A stretch of DNA of 64,000 nt from Owenia fusiformis (GCA_903813345.2 CAIIXF020000012.1:18361520-18425519); one strand, 5' to 3'. Shown: positions 10,903 to 23,756, counted from the stretch's first letter. The notes: generated by a model not told the origin, from the letters alone. Numbers and translations: made by a program.

Positions 10903-13239
10903 AGGAGGCCCTCCTGAAAGGGCCTCTTATAGCTTTTGTAGCTTTTCTTTATTCTTTATTCTTTATTCTTTATTCTTTATTTATTATTCTTCCAAAGCAT
11001 TTTTCTCCTACTTCCAACTAGCTTTCAACTACCTACTATATGATCCTACTAGGAACCTTGTCTGGAATAGGGGGGAAAATATTTTTTATCTAGGTCAAGG
11101 TCAAAGGTCAAAATCTAGGTCAAATCTAAGTTTTTTTCAAGTTTCTCAAGTTTGTCATTATACTTCATCATTTCTTGCGATGAATTAAACTGAAACTACA
11201 TTTAAGTATTCTCTACAAATTGTTCACTATATGTCAGCATTAAATTTTTACCGTTTTTGAGATGTTTGACGTCAAAAAACGGTCAAAAAAGGTCATTTTT
11301 CAACTTGCTTCAATCTGACCAAATTTTTTTTAAAAATCATCTACAAATTCCCAGGATTCCAAATCTGACCTCAGATTTGACCTTTGACCTTCGGTTGACC
11401 TTCAGTGACCTCCGAAAGGTCAAAAAAGTTGATTTTTCAAATCGATTTTCTGGATTCAAATTTAGGTATATCTATTCACAAAAGACCTTCTGAGGTCTAA
11501 AAAAGTAAAATTTGCAAGGTCAAAGGTCAAGGTCATCAAACGAAATCACAAACTGTGTTTTCTAAGTTTCTCAAAATTGGAGACTACAAATCAATTTTTT
11601 TTACTGAAAGTCAGAATATATATTCCTCTAAAGGCTCTACACATATTAGCAATTGACTATTTATTAAAATTTTGCTCCAGTTTTGAGATATTAGAACTCA
11701 AAAACTGAAAAATGGTCAAATTTCGAAATTTTTGAGGGTCAAATTTCAACTTGCTCTAAATTGACCAAACTTTTTTTTAAAAAGCATCTACAAGATCTCA
11801 GGAACTCAAATCTGACCTTAGTTTTGACCTATGACCTTTAGTTGACCTTCAGTGACCTTCGAAAGGTCAGAAAAGTTGATTTTTCAAATTGAGTCTTTGG
11901 ATTCAAATTTAGGTCAGTCTAATTACAAAAAGCCTACTGAGGTCTCAAAAAGTAAAAATTTCAAGGTCACGGTCAAGGTCATCAAATTAGGTCACAAACT
12001 GTGCTATCTAAGTTTCTCATACTTCAAGACTACAAATCAATATTTTTAATTGAAAGTCAAGATATACTTTTCTCTAAGGGTTCTACACATATTAGTCATT
12101 GACTATTTATTAAAATTTTGTCCCACTTTTGAGATATAAGAGCTCAAAAACTGAAAAAGGTCATTTTTTCAAAGTTTATAAGGTCAAATTTTAACTTCCT
12201 TCAAATTCACACAACTTTTTTTAAAAAATCATCTTCAACTTCTCAGGAGTTCATGTTTAACCTTAGATTTGATATTTGACTTTTAGTTGACCTTCAGTGA
12301 CCTTTGAAATGTCAGAAAAGTTGATTTTTCAAATTTTTGGACTCAAATTTAGGGTTGGCCTAATCAAAAAAAACTACTGAGCTCTAGAATAGTAAAATTT
12401 TCAAGGTCAAGGGTCACGGTTATCAAATTAGGTCAAAGGTCAAGATCTAGGTCAAATCTAAATTTTTTTCAAGTTTCTCAACTTTGTCCTTATACTTCGT
12501 TATTTCTTGCGATGAATTAAACTGAAACTACATTTTGGTATTCTCTATAAATTCTTCACTATATGTCAGCATTAAATTTTTACCGTTTTTGAGATATTTG
12601 ACGTAAAAAAACGGTCAAAAAAGGTCATTTTTCAACTTGCTTCAATCTGACCAAATTTTTTTTATAACTCATCTACAAGTTCCCAGGAGTCCAAATCTGA
12701 CCTCAGATTTGACCTTTGAACTTTAATTGACCTTCAATGACCTTCGAAAGGTAAGAAAAGTTGATTTTTTAAATTGAGTCTTTGGATTCAAAAGGTCAGC
12801 TTAATTACAAAAGTCCTACTGAGGTCTGAAAAAGTAAAACTTTTCAAAGTCAAAGGTCAAGATCATGAAATTAGGTCACAAACTGTGCTATCTAAGTTTC
12901 GCAAAGTTCGACTACAAACCAATATTTTTAATCCTGAGTCGAAATAAACACATTCCTCTAAGGGTTGTACACATATTAGCAATTGAATATCTAATTGAAT
13001 TTTGTCCCAGTTTGAGATATAAGAGTTCAAAAGTTGAAAAAAGGTCAATTTCGAAATCTTTCAAGGTCAAATTTAAACTCGCTTCAAATTGACAAAATCT
13101 TTTTTTGAAAATCATCTACAAGTTTTCAGGAGTTCACATCTGACCTCAGATTTGATATTTGTCCTTTAGTTGACCTTCAAATTGTCAAAAATGCCTAAGA
13201 GGGCCTCCGTGAGATTGCTTGCAATCTTCAAAAGTCTAG
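10903..13239. mobile_element. Helitron/pearl-like non-autonomous element with ~440-bp tandem units
   Basis: The right end has features of a Helitron 3' terminus: a perfect 7-bp stem AGATTGC-TT-GCAATCT at 13212-13227, eight bases, then CTAG (13236-13239) followed by T. GGAGGCCCTC near 10903 is inverted near 13199, as subterminal repeats. The interior holds about five diverged units of ~440 bases; a larger period of 1332 bases is clear (TTTCTTGCGATGAATTAAAC at 11171 and again at 12503). The units are packed with AGGTCA and its complement TGACCT. There is no Rep/helicase coding. The left boundary is approximate. Confidence 0.55.
10944..10986 (+). repeat. TTCTTTA-type microsatellite
   Basis: Tandem TTCTTTA units occur just inside the left end of the Helitron-like block. 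Confidence 0.85.
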
Positions 13240-13244
13240 TTATG

Positions 13245-13910
13245 CTGTAATATCAGCTGTACCGAAGGAGTGGAAACGCTTATTGAAGCGAGACTTAACT
13301 TCTGTCTTTGAACCGAGCCTACAAACGGATCTTGTGCATTTAACACTTAGCGAAAAACCAGTGTCATTGGACGGTTTAACAGTAAAGTCAATTCAAAAAA
13401 TAATAAATAGAAACAAATATTTGGAACCACTGTATAAAGATAAACTTGATCGTGAGTTAAAAAGAACACACTACTTATAGCTGCACGAAACAAAATAAAA
13501 TTCGACGACTCCAATTTAAGATTCTTCATGGTATTTGTACCACAAATGTTTTGAGAATGTAGGCGGCTTCAGATTTTTTGTAAGCTATTAAAGAGAATTT
13601 AGAGATATTATTTAATGTAAATCTTGATTTTAATGCCCATGATATGGTGCTCGGAAGATCTGTAAATAATAAAAACACTTTGCTAAATAGGCTATCAGTA
13701 GCAATCAAATATTATATATATATGCAAAAAAAGTTAATGAGGTAAATCCCAACTTGGACGTGACTCAATTTGAAAATACTATGTTTTGAACGTTTGGGTA
13801 TGACTGTTGCGAATGTCTGAATGAATGGAGGTGGTGTGAAAGTGGTTTAATATTTCATTTTTGCCTTGTTAAATGTATTATTTCATGTTTGATTCAATAA
13901 AAAATAACTT
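13245..13910 (+). pseudogene. Degenerate 3' end of a LINE reverse-transcriptase ORF
   Basis: Fragments in shifting frames read like the C-terminal part of molluscan non-LTR retrotransposon ORF2: AVPKEWKRLLKRDL, SIQKIINRNKYLEPLYKD near 13385-13440, and RLSVAIKYYIYMQKK near 13690-13735. Several stops and frameshifts interrupt it. It ends before AATAAAAAATAAC at about 13897. No RT catalytic motif remains. The assignment is by recalled family style only. Confidence 0.4.
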
Positions 13911-14294
13911 ATGTACATACACATTGCACATGATGCTCCTCTCAAAACAAGTATATTGAACTCATCAAGTACTGCTTCACGTATACAGGTATGTACATGT
14001 ATATGGATGTTTACCATCAGAGTTCATCGTCTGAAGTTCGTGTTTAGTTATTTTAACACTTGACACTCGACAGACAAACAGCGACTCATCGGAGTAACAA
14101 ACCTCACCAAATTATTATAAGCAAATCCTTTATTTTGTTAAATCATTCATAATTTTTCATAAGTTTTTTTAATAGAAAATAGTAGACAGTGTATTGTCTC
14201 CTATTGGCGAGATCTGCACAAATGACGTAACTCGAGTAATTTCAAGATCCCTTTCTAAAAAAACATTTGGAATGACAAAAACCAGAGACATATG

Positions 14295-14476
14295 AGAGTG
14301 CTCTAAGTCAACTTACTCTAGTCAATACTCAATTACTCTCCTAAGCCGATGCCGGCTGGTGTTTTTAAAAAAAGTATTTATTATATGTTATTGAAATGTG
14401 GTTTTTAAACCTCAGTCCTGTGACACAGAAATAAAATATTTTAAACTAAACTAAATTAAACTAAACTAAACTAAAA
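14295..14476 (+). mobile_element. Dispersed retroposon 3' tail with AATAAA and (TTAAAC)n
   Basis: This segment, through CCTAAGCCGATGCCGGCTGG and AATAAAATATTTTAAACTAA, recurs at 25538-25722 inside the ABC gene. Both copies end in AATAAA followed by TTAAACTAAA-type repeats, the pattern of a SINE or LINE 3' end. No coding sequence is present. Confidence 0.6.
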
Positions 14477-14521
14477 TGTTGATGTGGTTATTGTGTGCCA
14501 AAACTGTTATCACAAATTATA

Positions 14522-15317
14522 CAGTGCGTCCAAAAAAAGCAACAAACAAAAATATTGTAAAATCACAAAACCAGTGATGATTACATCAATATCATTTAGT
14601 TTACCACATGAAGCCATGTGTCTCCCCTATCCAATGGTATGTCATTTTTTATATCTGATCATGGACCACTGAAAATCATTGTATTTTCGTTCATAGGTGA
14701 AAAGGCCTTTGTGCCAAGTTATGAAATATCAATCAACTAATCCTAATCAGGTAAATCATCATGTAATTGGTCCTGGGGATTAAATTCATGTCATAAGATT
14801 TACATAACACATGTTTCTGATTTAGATTTACTAAAAAAAGAAAAAGGAAAATAAAATTTAACCTTATGTGTTCATCAGTATCCTTGTTGGTTCAGTTACC
14901 GAAACATATGGAAAAAAGAAGTGCCATAAACAGTCGTTGTCTGTCATCTTATGAAAGATTACTCATGAAAGATTACATCCCTGTCCTTTCACACGACCAC
15001 TACTGTATTTCTCTACACACAGAGACTTGCTTGTGTTTACATGTCGCAGCTACACCTCTTTGGATCATCTGGGGTTCTGGCGGAGAGCAGCAACCTCATT
15101 GGTGACTAGTACTCTTTGTTATTTTGTCTGCAGATTTTGGCCCGTTGTGCAAAAGGAATGATTATTCAGTGGTCTGTGGTCGTATATGAATAATTAGCAT
15201 GCCATTTCAAAGAGGGGATATGTGGCTTCCTGGAAAACTAAATGAAATTGATGTAATCATCACTGGTTTTGTGATTTTGCAATGTCTTTGTTTGTTGCGT
15301 TTCTTTGGGACGCATTG
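14522..15317. mobile_element. TA-flanked DNA transposon (796 bp), non-autonomous
   Basis: The left end CAGTGCGTCCAAAAAAAGCA and the inverted right end CAATGCGTCCCAAAGAAACG are the tips of an inverted repeat of about 80 bases that also includes AAAATCACAAAACCAGTGAT. TA flanks both ends (14520-14521 and 15318-15319), as in Tc1/mariner. Interior open frames show no transposase motif. Confidence 0.85.
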
Positions 15318-15825
15318 TATTTCTCCTGAAAAAGGTAAACAATTTTGAATTTAGCAGCCCTCTTGAAAGCCCTTCTTGAGCAGAGCACATGGAATCAGCA
15401 AATAAAAGCTTAGTAAAATCTGACAATACCGATATTTAAGTGTTATAAATGTTTTTTTTACCAAAATAGCAACTTTTCAAGACAAAAATTTGGAGCAAAT
15501 TCAATATTCTGGTATTCAAGTTATGAAAAATTACATTTTTTTGAAAAATCACGGGCGCTTGAAATTAGGTGACCATCGATTTCTTTTTGAACAGAAATCC
15601 TCATTCTCTAAGACATCGGTATATAAAGAATTTGGCGGCCATTATATTGGAAACTTGTTTTCATGCAGAGGTCTTATAAGGCATTAGCCTCTTAAATGTG
15701 AATCTGGTCTGTCGACCGATATTGATATTATCACCTAGGCAGACGAACGGACAAAAGAAAAGACGGACGGACAGATGGACGACTTCTCTATATTCTCCTC
15801 GAACTTTCTTCGGGGAATAATAAAT
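15318..15825 (+). other. Upstream region of the sulfotransferase gene
   Basis: No gene was recognised. It probably holds the promoter and 5' UTR of the sulfotransferase. A purine-rich stretch lies at about 15738-15775. An in-frame ATG at 15775 has C at -3, while the chosen ATG at 15826 has A at -3 and G at +4. Confidence 0.4.
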
Positions 15826-18800
15826 ATGGCGTCTGACTGTATGCGAAGCAAACTTGTGAATAGGTATTGGGTGTATGGTAAGGATTACTACAAAGATGGT
15901 TTTATGCCTTACCCTCACTATCATCCCGCAGGATACTCCGATGAATGTAAAAATCTTGAAATACGAGATGATGACATATTCTTCACTGGCTTTCCGAGAT
16001 CAGGTATGGGACATCGTTATTTTATATTTATTTATTCTCATTCCGATGACAAGAAATATCAATATCTTAAAAAATAACCAAAGGCCACAAGAACTAAAAA
16101 TTGCTGCCAAATAATAATTTCTCGAACTTCTCGAACATATGCAAAATTTTGAAGTAAGTGGAATTAATGAAGTCGCCATTGCCAGGCAAAGTAAATGTAA
16201 GGTAAGAAAGAGAGCTTTAAGATCTGCCTGTACTATTGGCGACGTTTGCAGGGACCCACATTGGTGTAGAGCTAATACAAAGTGTGCAGAATGTTGGCAA
16301 CAAGGACTTCCTCAAGAAACACATCCACGACCGTGTGGAAATGGTTCACATATCTAAAGATGGTATGTAGTTATATTTTACGACATTAATACGACAAGCT
16401 GTCAACATTTGGTTACAATTAACGTGACAATATGTCACCATTTTTTGCAATTAACGTTACAAGATGTCATCATTTGATTACAATATACGTGACAAGACGT
16501 CACCATTTGGTTGCAATTAACGTGAGAAGCTGTCAACATTTGGTTGCAATTAACGTGACAAGATGTCGCCATTTGGTCGCAATTACTGTGACAAGATGTC
16601 ATCATTTGGTTGTCATCGTTTCAATTGGTTGCAATTTACGTTACCAGGTGTCACAATTTGGTTGAAATTGACAAGGCAAGTTGTCACCGTTTGGTTGCAA
16701 TTAACGTGACAATTTGTCACAGTTTGGTTGCATTTGACGTGGCAAGATGTCAACGTTCGATTGCAATGAACGTGACAAGTTGTCACCATTTGGTTGCAAT
16801 CGACATGGCAAGATGTCACCATTTGGTTGCAATTGACTAAGCAAGATGTCACCATTCGGTGTCAATTAACGTGACAAATTGACATCGTTTGGTTGCAATT
16901 GACGTGGCAAGATGCCACCGTATGGTTGCAATGACGTGGAAACTGTTCGGTAGCAATTGACGCGACAAGTTGTCACTGTTTGGTCGCAATTGATTTGGCA
17001 AGATGTCAACGTTTGGTTGCAATTAAAGTGCCAAAATGTCACTATTTGGTTGCAATTGACGCGACAAATTGTCACCGTTTGGTTGCAATTGATTTGGCAA
17101 GATGTCAACGTTCGATTGCAATTAACATGACAAATTGTCACCGTTTGGTTGCAATTGACTAAGCAAGATGTCACCATTCGGTGTCAATTAACGTGACAAA
17201 TTGACATCGTTTGGTTGCAATTGACGTGGCAAGATGCCACCGTATGGTTGCAATGACGTGGAAACTGTTCGGTAGCAATTGACGCGACAAGTTGTCAACG
17301 TTTGGTTGGAATTGATTTGGCAAGATGTCAACGTTTGGTTGCAATTAAAGTGCCAAAATGTCACTATTTGGTTGCAATTGACGCGACAAGTTGTCACCGT
17401 TTGGTTGCAATTGATTTGGCAAGATGTCAACGTTTGGTTTCAATTAAAGTGACAAAATGTCACCATTTAGTTGCAATTGACGTTGCAAGATGTCACCGTT
17501 TAGTTGCAATTGTTGTGGCAAGATGTCATCGTTCGGTTGCAATTAAAGTGACACGATGTCAGTTTTTAGTTGCAATTGTTGTGGCAAGATGTCATCGTCC
17601 GATTGCAATTAAATAGACAAGATGTCACCATTTGGTTGCAATTGACATGGAAAGTTGTTACTGTTTGTTTCCAATTAACGTGATAAGTTGTCACCGTTTG
17701 GTTGAAATCAACGTGACAAGTTGTCAACATTTAGTTGCAATCAACGTGGCAAGATGTCACCGTTTGCTTGCAATTAACATGACAAGATGTCACAGTTTGG
17801 TTGCAATTGGCGTGGCAAGATGTCATCGTTTGGTTGCAATGAATGTGACAAGATGTCACAGTTTGTTACAATTAACATGACAAGATGTCACAATTTAATT
17901 GCAATTAACTTGACAAGATGTTATCATACAGTTGCAATTAACGTCACAATAATCGCTTGCTTATATTCACGTTCGCTTATTTTAGCATAGTCATGAGATA
18001 AAAATGATTTTTTAGTTATGACAGGAAAGGTTTCCCTTTTGGAATATGGTGAAAATCCACTTCCAAGATTATCTGCTCAGCCTTCACCTCGATTTCTATT
18101 CGGTCCACACCTACCCTATGAATTTTGCCCATTGGGTATACAGCAAGGAAATTGCAAGGTACATGTACAATTTGTTCAATAATAATTTAGGATAAATGTG
18201 TATGTTCACAATACTTTGTGTAACTTTCACTGGGGATGAACTGGAAACGAGGGAGGTTTTGCCTCATATCAAAATGGCCGCGAATGAAAAAGGAGCATTT
18301 GACAAGAATTTTCTTTTCACGATTTTCTTGCCTTTATCTTTCAAATTATATGCAACTAAATATTTGACAGGTATAAAATAGTTCGGAAGTTCCGGTTTTA
18401 AATACGATTACAACTTGGAAATCAAATCCAGTCATAGCTGAGATAACTACAAATCAATTCTCGCTTGGGAAACAAGGCAAATTTTTCAATAAGAGGAAAT
18501 GTTGCTTGCGAAAAACTTTCCTCGTTTCCCGAGCGAGGGAATCGATTTTGAAATATCAAAGCAATGACTGCATTAATTTCTAAGGTGTAATTATCTGAAA
18601 CCGTAACTCACAAACCAATTACTTGATTTAGGGTTGAACGTGATACTTGGCAAATCAATTAGTTTTGGATAAGCTTTAAAATGATATATGACACATACAA
18701 TGAAGACACTGGTAAATGTCTGCCTAGGCGGGGGGGGGCATACTTTCGGGACACCCTGTATTGTTTTCAATGAAAGCTTATATTGCATCATTAATGAAGA

Positions 18801-20287
18801 ATGAATTAGGATCTACACACATTGTGTCTAAAAGGGTTCCAAGCATAAAGCGAAGAATAAATAAATTGCCCCCTAAAATAGGGAAGAATAAATTCAAGAT
18901 ACCCACAATCAACCCCAATAGTTGTAATAAAAAATCTTATATTCAGGTGATTGTCGGATTTAGAAACCCCAAGTCTGTTTATACAAGTTGCTTCCACGCA
19001 ATTGATGGCATATCGGACACAGGGATATTTTCTGAAAGGATTTCTAAAGAAGACTTCATGGCAGCCATTCTTACAGGGGACAGCAGAAATAGTAATGATT
19101 TGAAAGTTAAATAAAGAAGGATGCAAAATGCGCAAATGAAATGAAGGAAAGAGCATGTAGATTTAATTTTTTAAATATTTGAAAAATAAAATATGGCCGA
19201 GTAAAAAGTATAAATTGTCAAATCTTTGAGTAAGCCTTTTGATTAAAACAGAATTTGAAAAAAAACACAAATATATACAGCTGTTTAGGATATGTTTGAT
19301 TAATTTTTTCATCTTTTCTAGTGCCCTGTTGCGGGTCGTGGTTTGACTTTCACAAGCAATGGTGGGAAAACAAAAATGAAAACATATATTTTCTCAACTA
19401 TGAGAATCTAGTACAGGTCTGCAGATATATTTTTTATTAATATTAACAAACGCAGGTTATTATTTTTTTGAAAATGAATCTGGGTTGAAATGAAGCTTGC
19501 TCTAGCTTTACTATCTCAAAAGCAATCGTATTTCTTCCTACAGTATGTGCTATGTACAGAATATGTACGTATACTTAAAGTATGGTTTGCTTTCAACTCT
19601 TTTCTTTACATAGGATTGTCACAAAGTAGTGAAAGAAGTGGCCAACTTTCTCGGAAAAGCATTGACTGAGGAACAAGTTTCGGATATTACTGACCATGTT
19701 AAATTTGACAAGATCAAAGAGAACCCAGCTTTTGGAAAAGCATTTGAAAATTTAAAAGATGTAAAGACTGCACATATGAGAAAGGGTAAGTGGCAAAGTA
19801 GAGATTCAGGATCCCGTGTTGCGTATCAAAGGAATTTTACAAAAATCAGTCGTTTTGAGAATCCTAGAGTTTAGATTGCCTATGTTTCTAAACACTGGCT
19901 TAATTATTGAATACGAATTTTACTTTCCCATGGAATCCAATGTAAAAATAACGTTAACGTAATCTACGGCCAATGTGGAAATACTCATAGAGTTATTGAT
20001 TTCTAATTTTCTATGAACATAATTAGTCTTATGAAATAATATTAACACCAGAGCTAAAGGAATAAAATATATATCACCAGAGAAATTATATTCAAGCAGA
20101 TTTTGAAATTCACTGTTGAGAATCCATGAAGTTACATTTAAAGGGGTACATGTACATGCACTTGTTATTTTTAGGCAAGATAGACGATTGGAAGAATTTC
20201 TTTACAGTGGCCCAGAGTGAACAATTTGATGAATTGTACGCTCAGAAAATGAAAGACACGGACTTCCCCCAGCCGATTTATGAATAG
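15826..20287 (+). CDS. Cytosolic-type sulfotransferase (SULT family)
   Basis: Seven exons joined in frame give about 315 aa, the usual SULT length: 15826-16003, 16252-16362, 18025-18158, 18947-19091, 19322-19416, 19614-19785, 20175-20287 (TAG). Such enzymes transfer sulfonate from PAPS to hydroxyl or amine groups of small molecules. Visible motifs are the 5'-phosphosulfate loop FPRSGTHI (residues 56-63, with Arg where most SULTs have Lys), the probable catalytic His125 in GPHLPY, the PAPS 3'-phosphate residues in RNPKSVYTS (147-155), GSWFDF, and the C-terminal [13 protein letters not shown] block, where the usual GDW reads DDW. No signal peptide or membrane segment is seen. Intron 2 is filled by a 33-bp minisatellite. 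The exon 4 donor (GTAATG at 19092) is the least certain border. The Lys-to-Arg change may alter cofactor contact. The substrate cannot be told. Confidence 0.9.
16390..17950. repeat. 33-bp minisatellite (~47 units) with internal dyad symmetry
   Basis: Consensus words are GTGACAAGATGTCAC, CATTTGGTTGCAATT and AACGTGACAAG. The period is 33 (11 codons), so repetitive open frames appear on both strands. Most units contain a 6-bp inverted repeat GTGACA-AGA-TGTCAC. A higher-order copy is visible: about 16845-17160 recurs from 17167 with an offset of 322 bases. The array occupies most of intron 2 of the sulfotransferase gene. Confidence 0.95.
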
Positions 20288-22251
20288 TGTTCAAAGTATG
20301 GGACTATGGCAGTAATCTACAATACTAATATGAACTGTTAACAGTACGTAACAGAACTACTTCCTTCGACCTGTCTATGAATAATCAGCAACCAGAGAAT
20401 GAGAGATAGAATGGGGTTCACCTTCACCATAAAACGTGTAAACAATTTATTTATAAATAGTGTGCTAAGTTCGATACAATGACAGTTATCCACAACACTA
20501 ATATGAACTGCTTCCTTCAATCTCTCCTCGATAGTTCTGTAAATGATGTGCAGAATATGACTGTGTGATTCTAATCCTTCAACCTGTCTTTGAATCAACA
20601 GAAAACTCAGAATTCAAAAATATGTCTTTCCCTTTTCATAAAATAGATTCTCAAATGGAAAAGTATTGTCTACCTTTGGTTAATGAGCCTAAGGGAAGGC
20701 ATCAAAAGTTCAATGTCTGATAGGAAACTAAATAAATCTAGTTTTGAGTTGGACCCCCCCTCCCCCTCAAAACTAAATACAATCAAAGTTGATCGCGGAC
20801 TTTTCACATGTTTTAGCGACTCAATTTGGACTTTCATGGTGGCAGTACTATAACTTATTTGCATAATGTGCCAACAACAACAGGCATAATATTCCATGTT
20901 GCATGCATCTTGGTGAAGAAGGCATCTGGTAAAGTCTTTATTTTTAAACCATTCCAGGGCATTTCGAGTCGAAATTGCAAAAAAAATTCAATGTTGAAAT
21001 TTGTCGGATAGCAAACTGAAATAGCTTTGACCCCCTCCCCCCAAACTAGATTTATTTAGCTTTCTATCAGACATTGATCTTTTGATGCCTCCCCTAACTG
21101 TAAAACGTTTCAACAGCATTATCAACATTAGAAAGATCTGTTCTGTTCAATTGTACTTCACCAGTCACTAAGCTGATAATAAAAAGGTTTACATAAATAA
21201 GTGATGGACAATTCCTTACCACTGTATAAGTTTCAACATTGATACAATAAGGCATTAACATGACAAAATGTGACCACATAGTGGAAGTTTTTGCAAATTG
21301 TTACCAACGAAAAACAACCACAGAACACCATTCACAAAAAGTTGTTAAGCATAACAATATGTCATCACTTCTAGTGGTGACATAGAATATTGAAAGTGCA
21401 TCAGGTACCTAATCTACAGTTGCCATAGGAACCAAATATCAAACACAATAGTCATAAAGTTCGATCCTTCAAATATTTCTTGGTAGCCAATTTTCTTTAT
21501 TTCAGGTTGACTCAAAATATATTTTTAAGATATAGGGTGACAAGTAAAATTTACTGACCGTCTAATTTATAAAAGTTTCTTTAACTTTCTAAACAAACAT
21601 TGTTGCATCAATATAGTGTATGGGTAATAGGTCCTGATAGACATCCCTTCCCCGACTGATTATTGCGTTATCAGGCACCTGTAGCCGGGGGGGGGGGGGG
21701 GGGGGGTGGATCCCTCCCCCCTAACTAGAAATTATTTCAAAATCATGCATTTTTTTACCATTCTGAGCACTTTCCGCATGATTTTTTTGCCAAAAACGGT
21801 CAAAAAGCTCCCCCTCGGCAAAAGCTTCCCCTTGGTAAAACTGATCCCCCCAGGTAAATCCTTATTGTAAGGGTGAGAGTCAGCTCGTTTCTATAAAACA
21901 GAAACATAACATACAAGTTAATCTGTCAAAATCAACTCTCAATTGAGAATCCAAATCCAAATGACCAAACTATGTAATGATTTCAAATTCAAATACGTCT
22001 TTATTTACGTTCATATTCAAATGAGTGAGGTACATATAAAGTACAATGTTTCATATTACACGAATAACATATTGAATTTATATGACAGTATGAAAGACAA
22101 GCGGCCTAACTAATAACAGTGCACTAATAACATTACTGTAATTATAAAGTGAAGATTCACATTTTCATAGTATAATGATTTTAATGATGAAACGGTGCTT
22201 TAAAATAAGAGTTATATATGATGAAACTAAAAGAGTAAATATGAGGAAATA

Positions 22252-23089
22252 GAGAGATTTCGCACATAAGTGAAAGTACAACTTATACGTATACGTATAG
22301 TTTAAAGGGTCGTGTCGAACTATTATATTTACTAAAATCAATTTTAAATTGTACTTAATGGAACATAACTATTCCCGTTATAGAAAAGCTCCATCAACTA
22401 GAGACTGTCATCTGCACGTGTAGATTATGCACATTATAATTAAATGCTTGCTTCCATGTCCTTTTAGTTGTAGTGTATTATAAACACGATCCTCTAAAGT
22501 GAGTCATGATTCTTTAAAGTGAGTCATTGCATAAACAAGTTGATTATTTCAATGTTTTCATGATCAGTATAAGTTCAATGAACTTACAAAACGGTATATT
22601 TACGTAGATGATAACGTATACAGTTGGATCTCCGTATAAAGATTTGCCTACATGTGTGTGGAACAATTGACCGCAAGCATTTTTAAAAATTAATTTGGAA
22701 CAATATCCAATCAAATACTTTAACCATCAATTTGAAACACCAATCAAACCAGTAGGTTCTAGCAATTCCTGTAAACGACCCATTCAGTAGCTCAACAAAT
22801 GACATACAGGGTGTTTCATAACGAGCATCTCCAAAAAGTCAATTTGAGAAGAGATGGGTCTATAACATATGTATAATATATGAGCCTATTTTTCTAGACA
22901 AACACATTTGGATCAACTAAACATGCTAGTATTCAAGAAAGTACAAATGGCATCTTTTTGACCTGTATTTATTACAGTCCGAGTAGATCTTTCCTGACGA
23001 AAAGCCCACATTATGAAACACCTTGTACGTTTACCTATAAATATAAGTATACGTTATAAGTTGTACTTTCACAAGGTGCGAAATCTCTC
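22252..23089. mobile_element. TA-flanked MITE, interrupted by a second MITE
   Basis: The left end GAGAGATTTCGCACATAAGT and right end (reverse complement GAGAGATTTCGCACCTTGTG) are the tips of an inverted repeat of about 45 bases that also contains GTACAACTTATACGTATAC. TA flanks both ends (22250-22251 and 23090-23091). Without the nested insert it is about 619 bp. It has no coding capacity. Confidence 0.8.
22807..23025. mobile_element. 219-bp MITE nested in the older MITE
   Basis: CAGGGTGTTTCATAACG at the left and TTATGAAACACCTTG at the right form the terminal inverted repeat. TA flanks at 22805-22806 and 23026-23027 indicate Tc1/mariner-type insertion. Confidence 0.8.
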
Positions 23090-23756
23090 TACTGTCAGTG
23101 TTTGATGTCTTATAAATACACTTGTTTTAAAATTACAAAATAAACGCATGCGAAAACATATAAACGTTTAAAATTACTTTCTGATTGCATGTAACAACAG
23201 ACTCTAGTATTAATCCCAATAGTCAAACTGAACTAGCAATAGATTCTACAATAATAATATATCAATAGATCCTATAATAACAATACATTTGCATATATGG
23301 ACTTAATAATCTAAAATGTAAAAGCTGGGCCAAGGCAGGATTTTCTGACAACATAGTCTAAAACCCAGGGTCTAATAAGAGGCTAAATAATGGAACTATA
23401 ATATTGCAAATATATGCCTTACTATCAAAATTCAAGTTGCACCTCAATAAGTTGATAAAAAACGATTATGAGGACTTCAAAGACTTAAAAAGTGAAAGAT
23501 AATAAACATTACAAAAATATAAAAATAGGAATACTGCATTCCATATTTCATAATTTCCATAATTTAGTACTACAGTGATAGCTGGATAGATAAAGAAATG
23601 ACTATCCTGACCCCTAGATATATTCTACATTCCTCCACAATTATGTAGAAAGAAATAGAAGGTTTTGGATACAAAATGTAATAGTTGGGATCTTTTCTCT
23701 GTGTACTGTAGTCTCCATGTTTCAGAAAATAAATATTATACTAAAATGTTTTTTCC

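Larger units (their letters stand above)
20288..23756. other. Intergenic region between sulfotransferase and ABC 3' ends
   Basis: No gene was recognised. Just after the sulfotransferase stop, a diverged direct repeat occurs: ACTAATATGAACTG with ACTTCCTTCGACCTGTCT near 20324-20380, and similar text near 20500-20590. A pure G run lies near 21689-21708. Two TA-flanked MITEs, one inside the other, lie at 22252-23089. The two genes converge here, so both 3' UTRs are expected within it. Confidence 0.6.

Noticed and set aside
14866-15105. 79-codon open frame inside the 796-bp TA element
   Set aside because: No transposase motif, and it is bounded by the inverted repeats of a non-autonomous element.
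15775-15825. Earlier in-frame ATG for the sulfotransferase
   Set aside because: Weaker start context (C at -3) and an atypical extension in a purine-rich repeat-like stretch; ATG 15826 gives the usual length.
16432-17880. Several open frames with 11-residue Cys/His repeats ([11 protein letters not shown]-like), possible metal-binding protein
   Set aside because: They arise on both strands from the 33-bp satellite inside a sulfotransferase intron, the signature of a frame-preserving repeat rather than a gene.
16390-17950. CRISPR-like array of regular dyad repeats
   Set aside because: Repeats are contiguous with no unique spacers, and the host is an intron-bearing animal genome.
18752-18770. 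Mariner-type terminal sequence GGGACACCCTGTA in sulfotransferase intron 3
   Set aside because: No matching inverted end was found nearby, so no element could be delimited.
18761-19114. 117-codon open frame starting upstream of sulfotransferase exon 4
   Set aside because: Only the part from 18947 shows SULT motifs and is preceded by a good acceptor; the upstream portion is intron.
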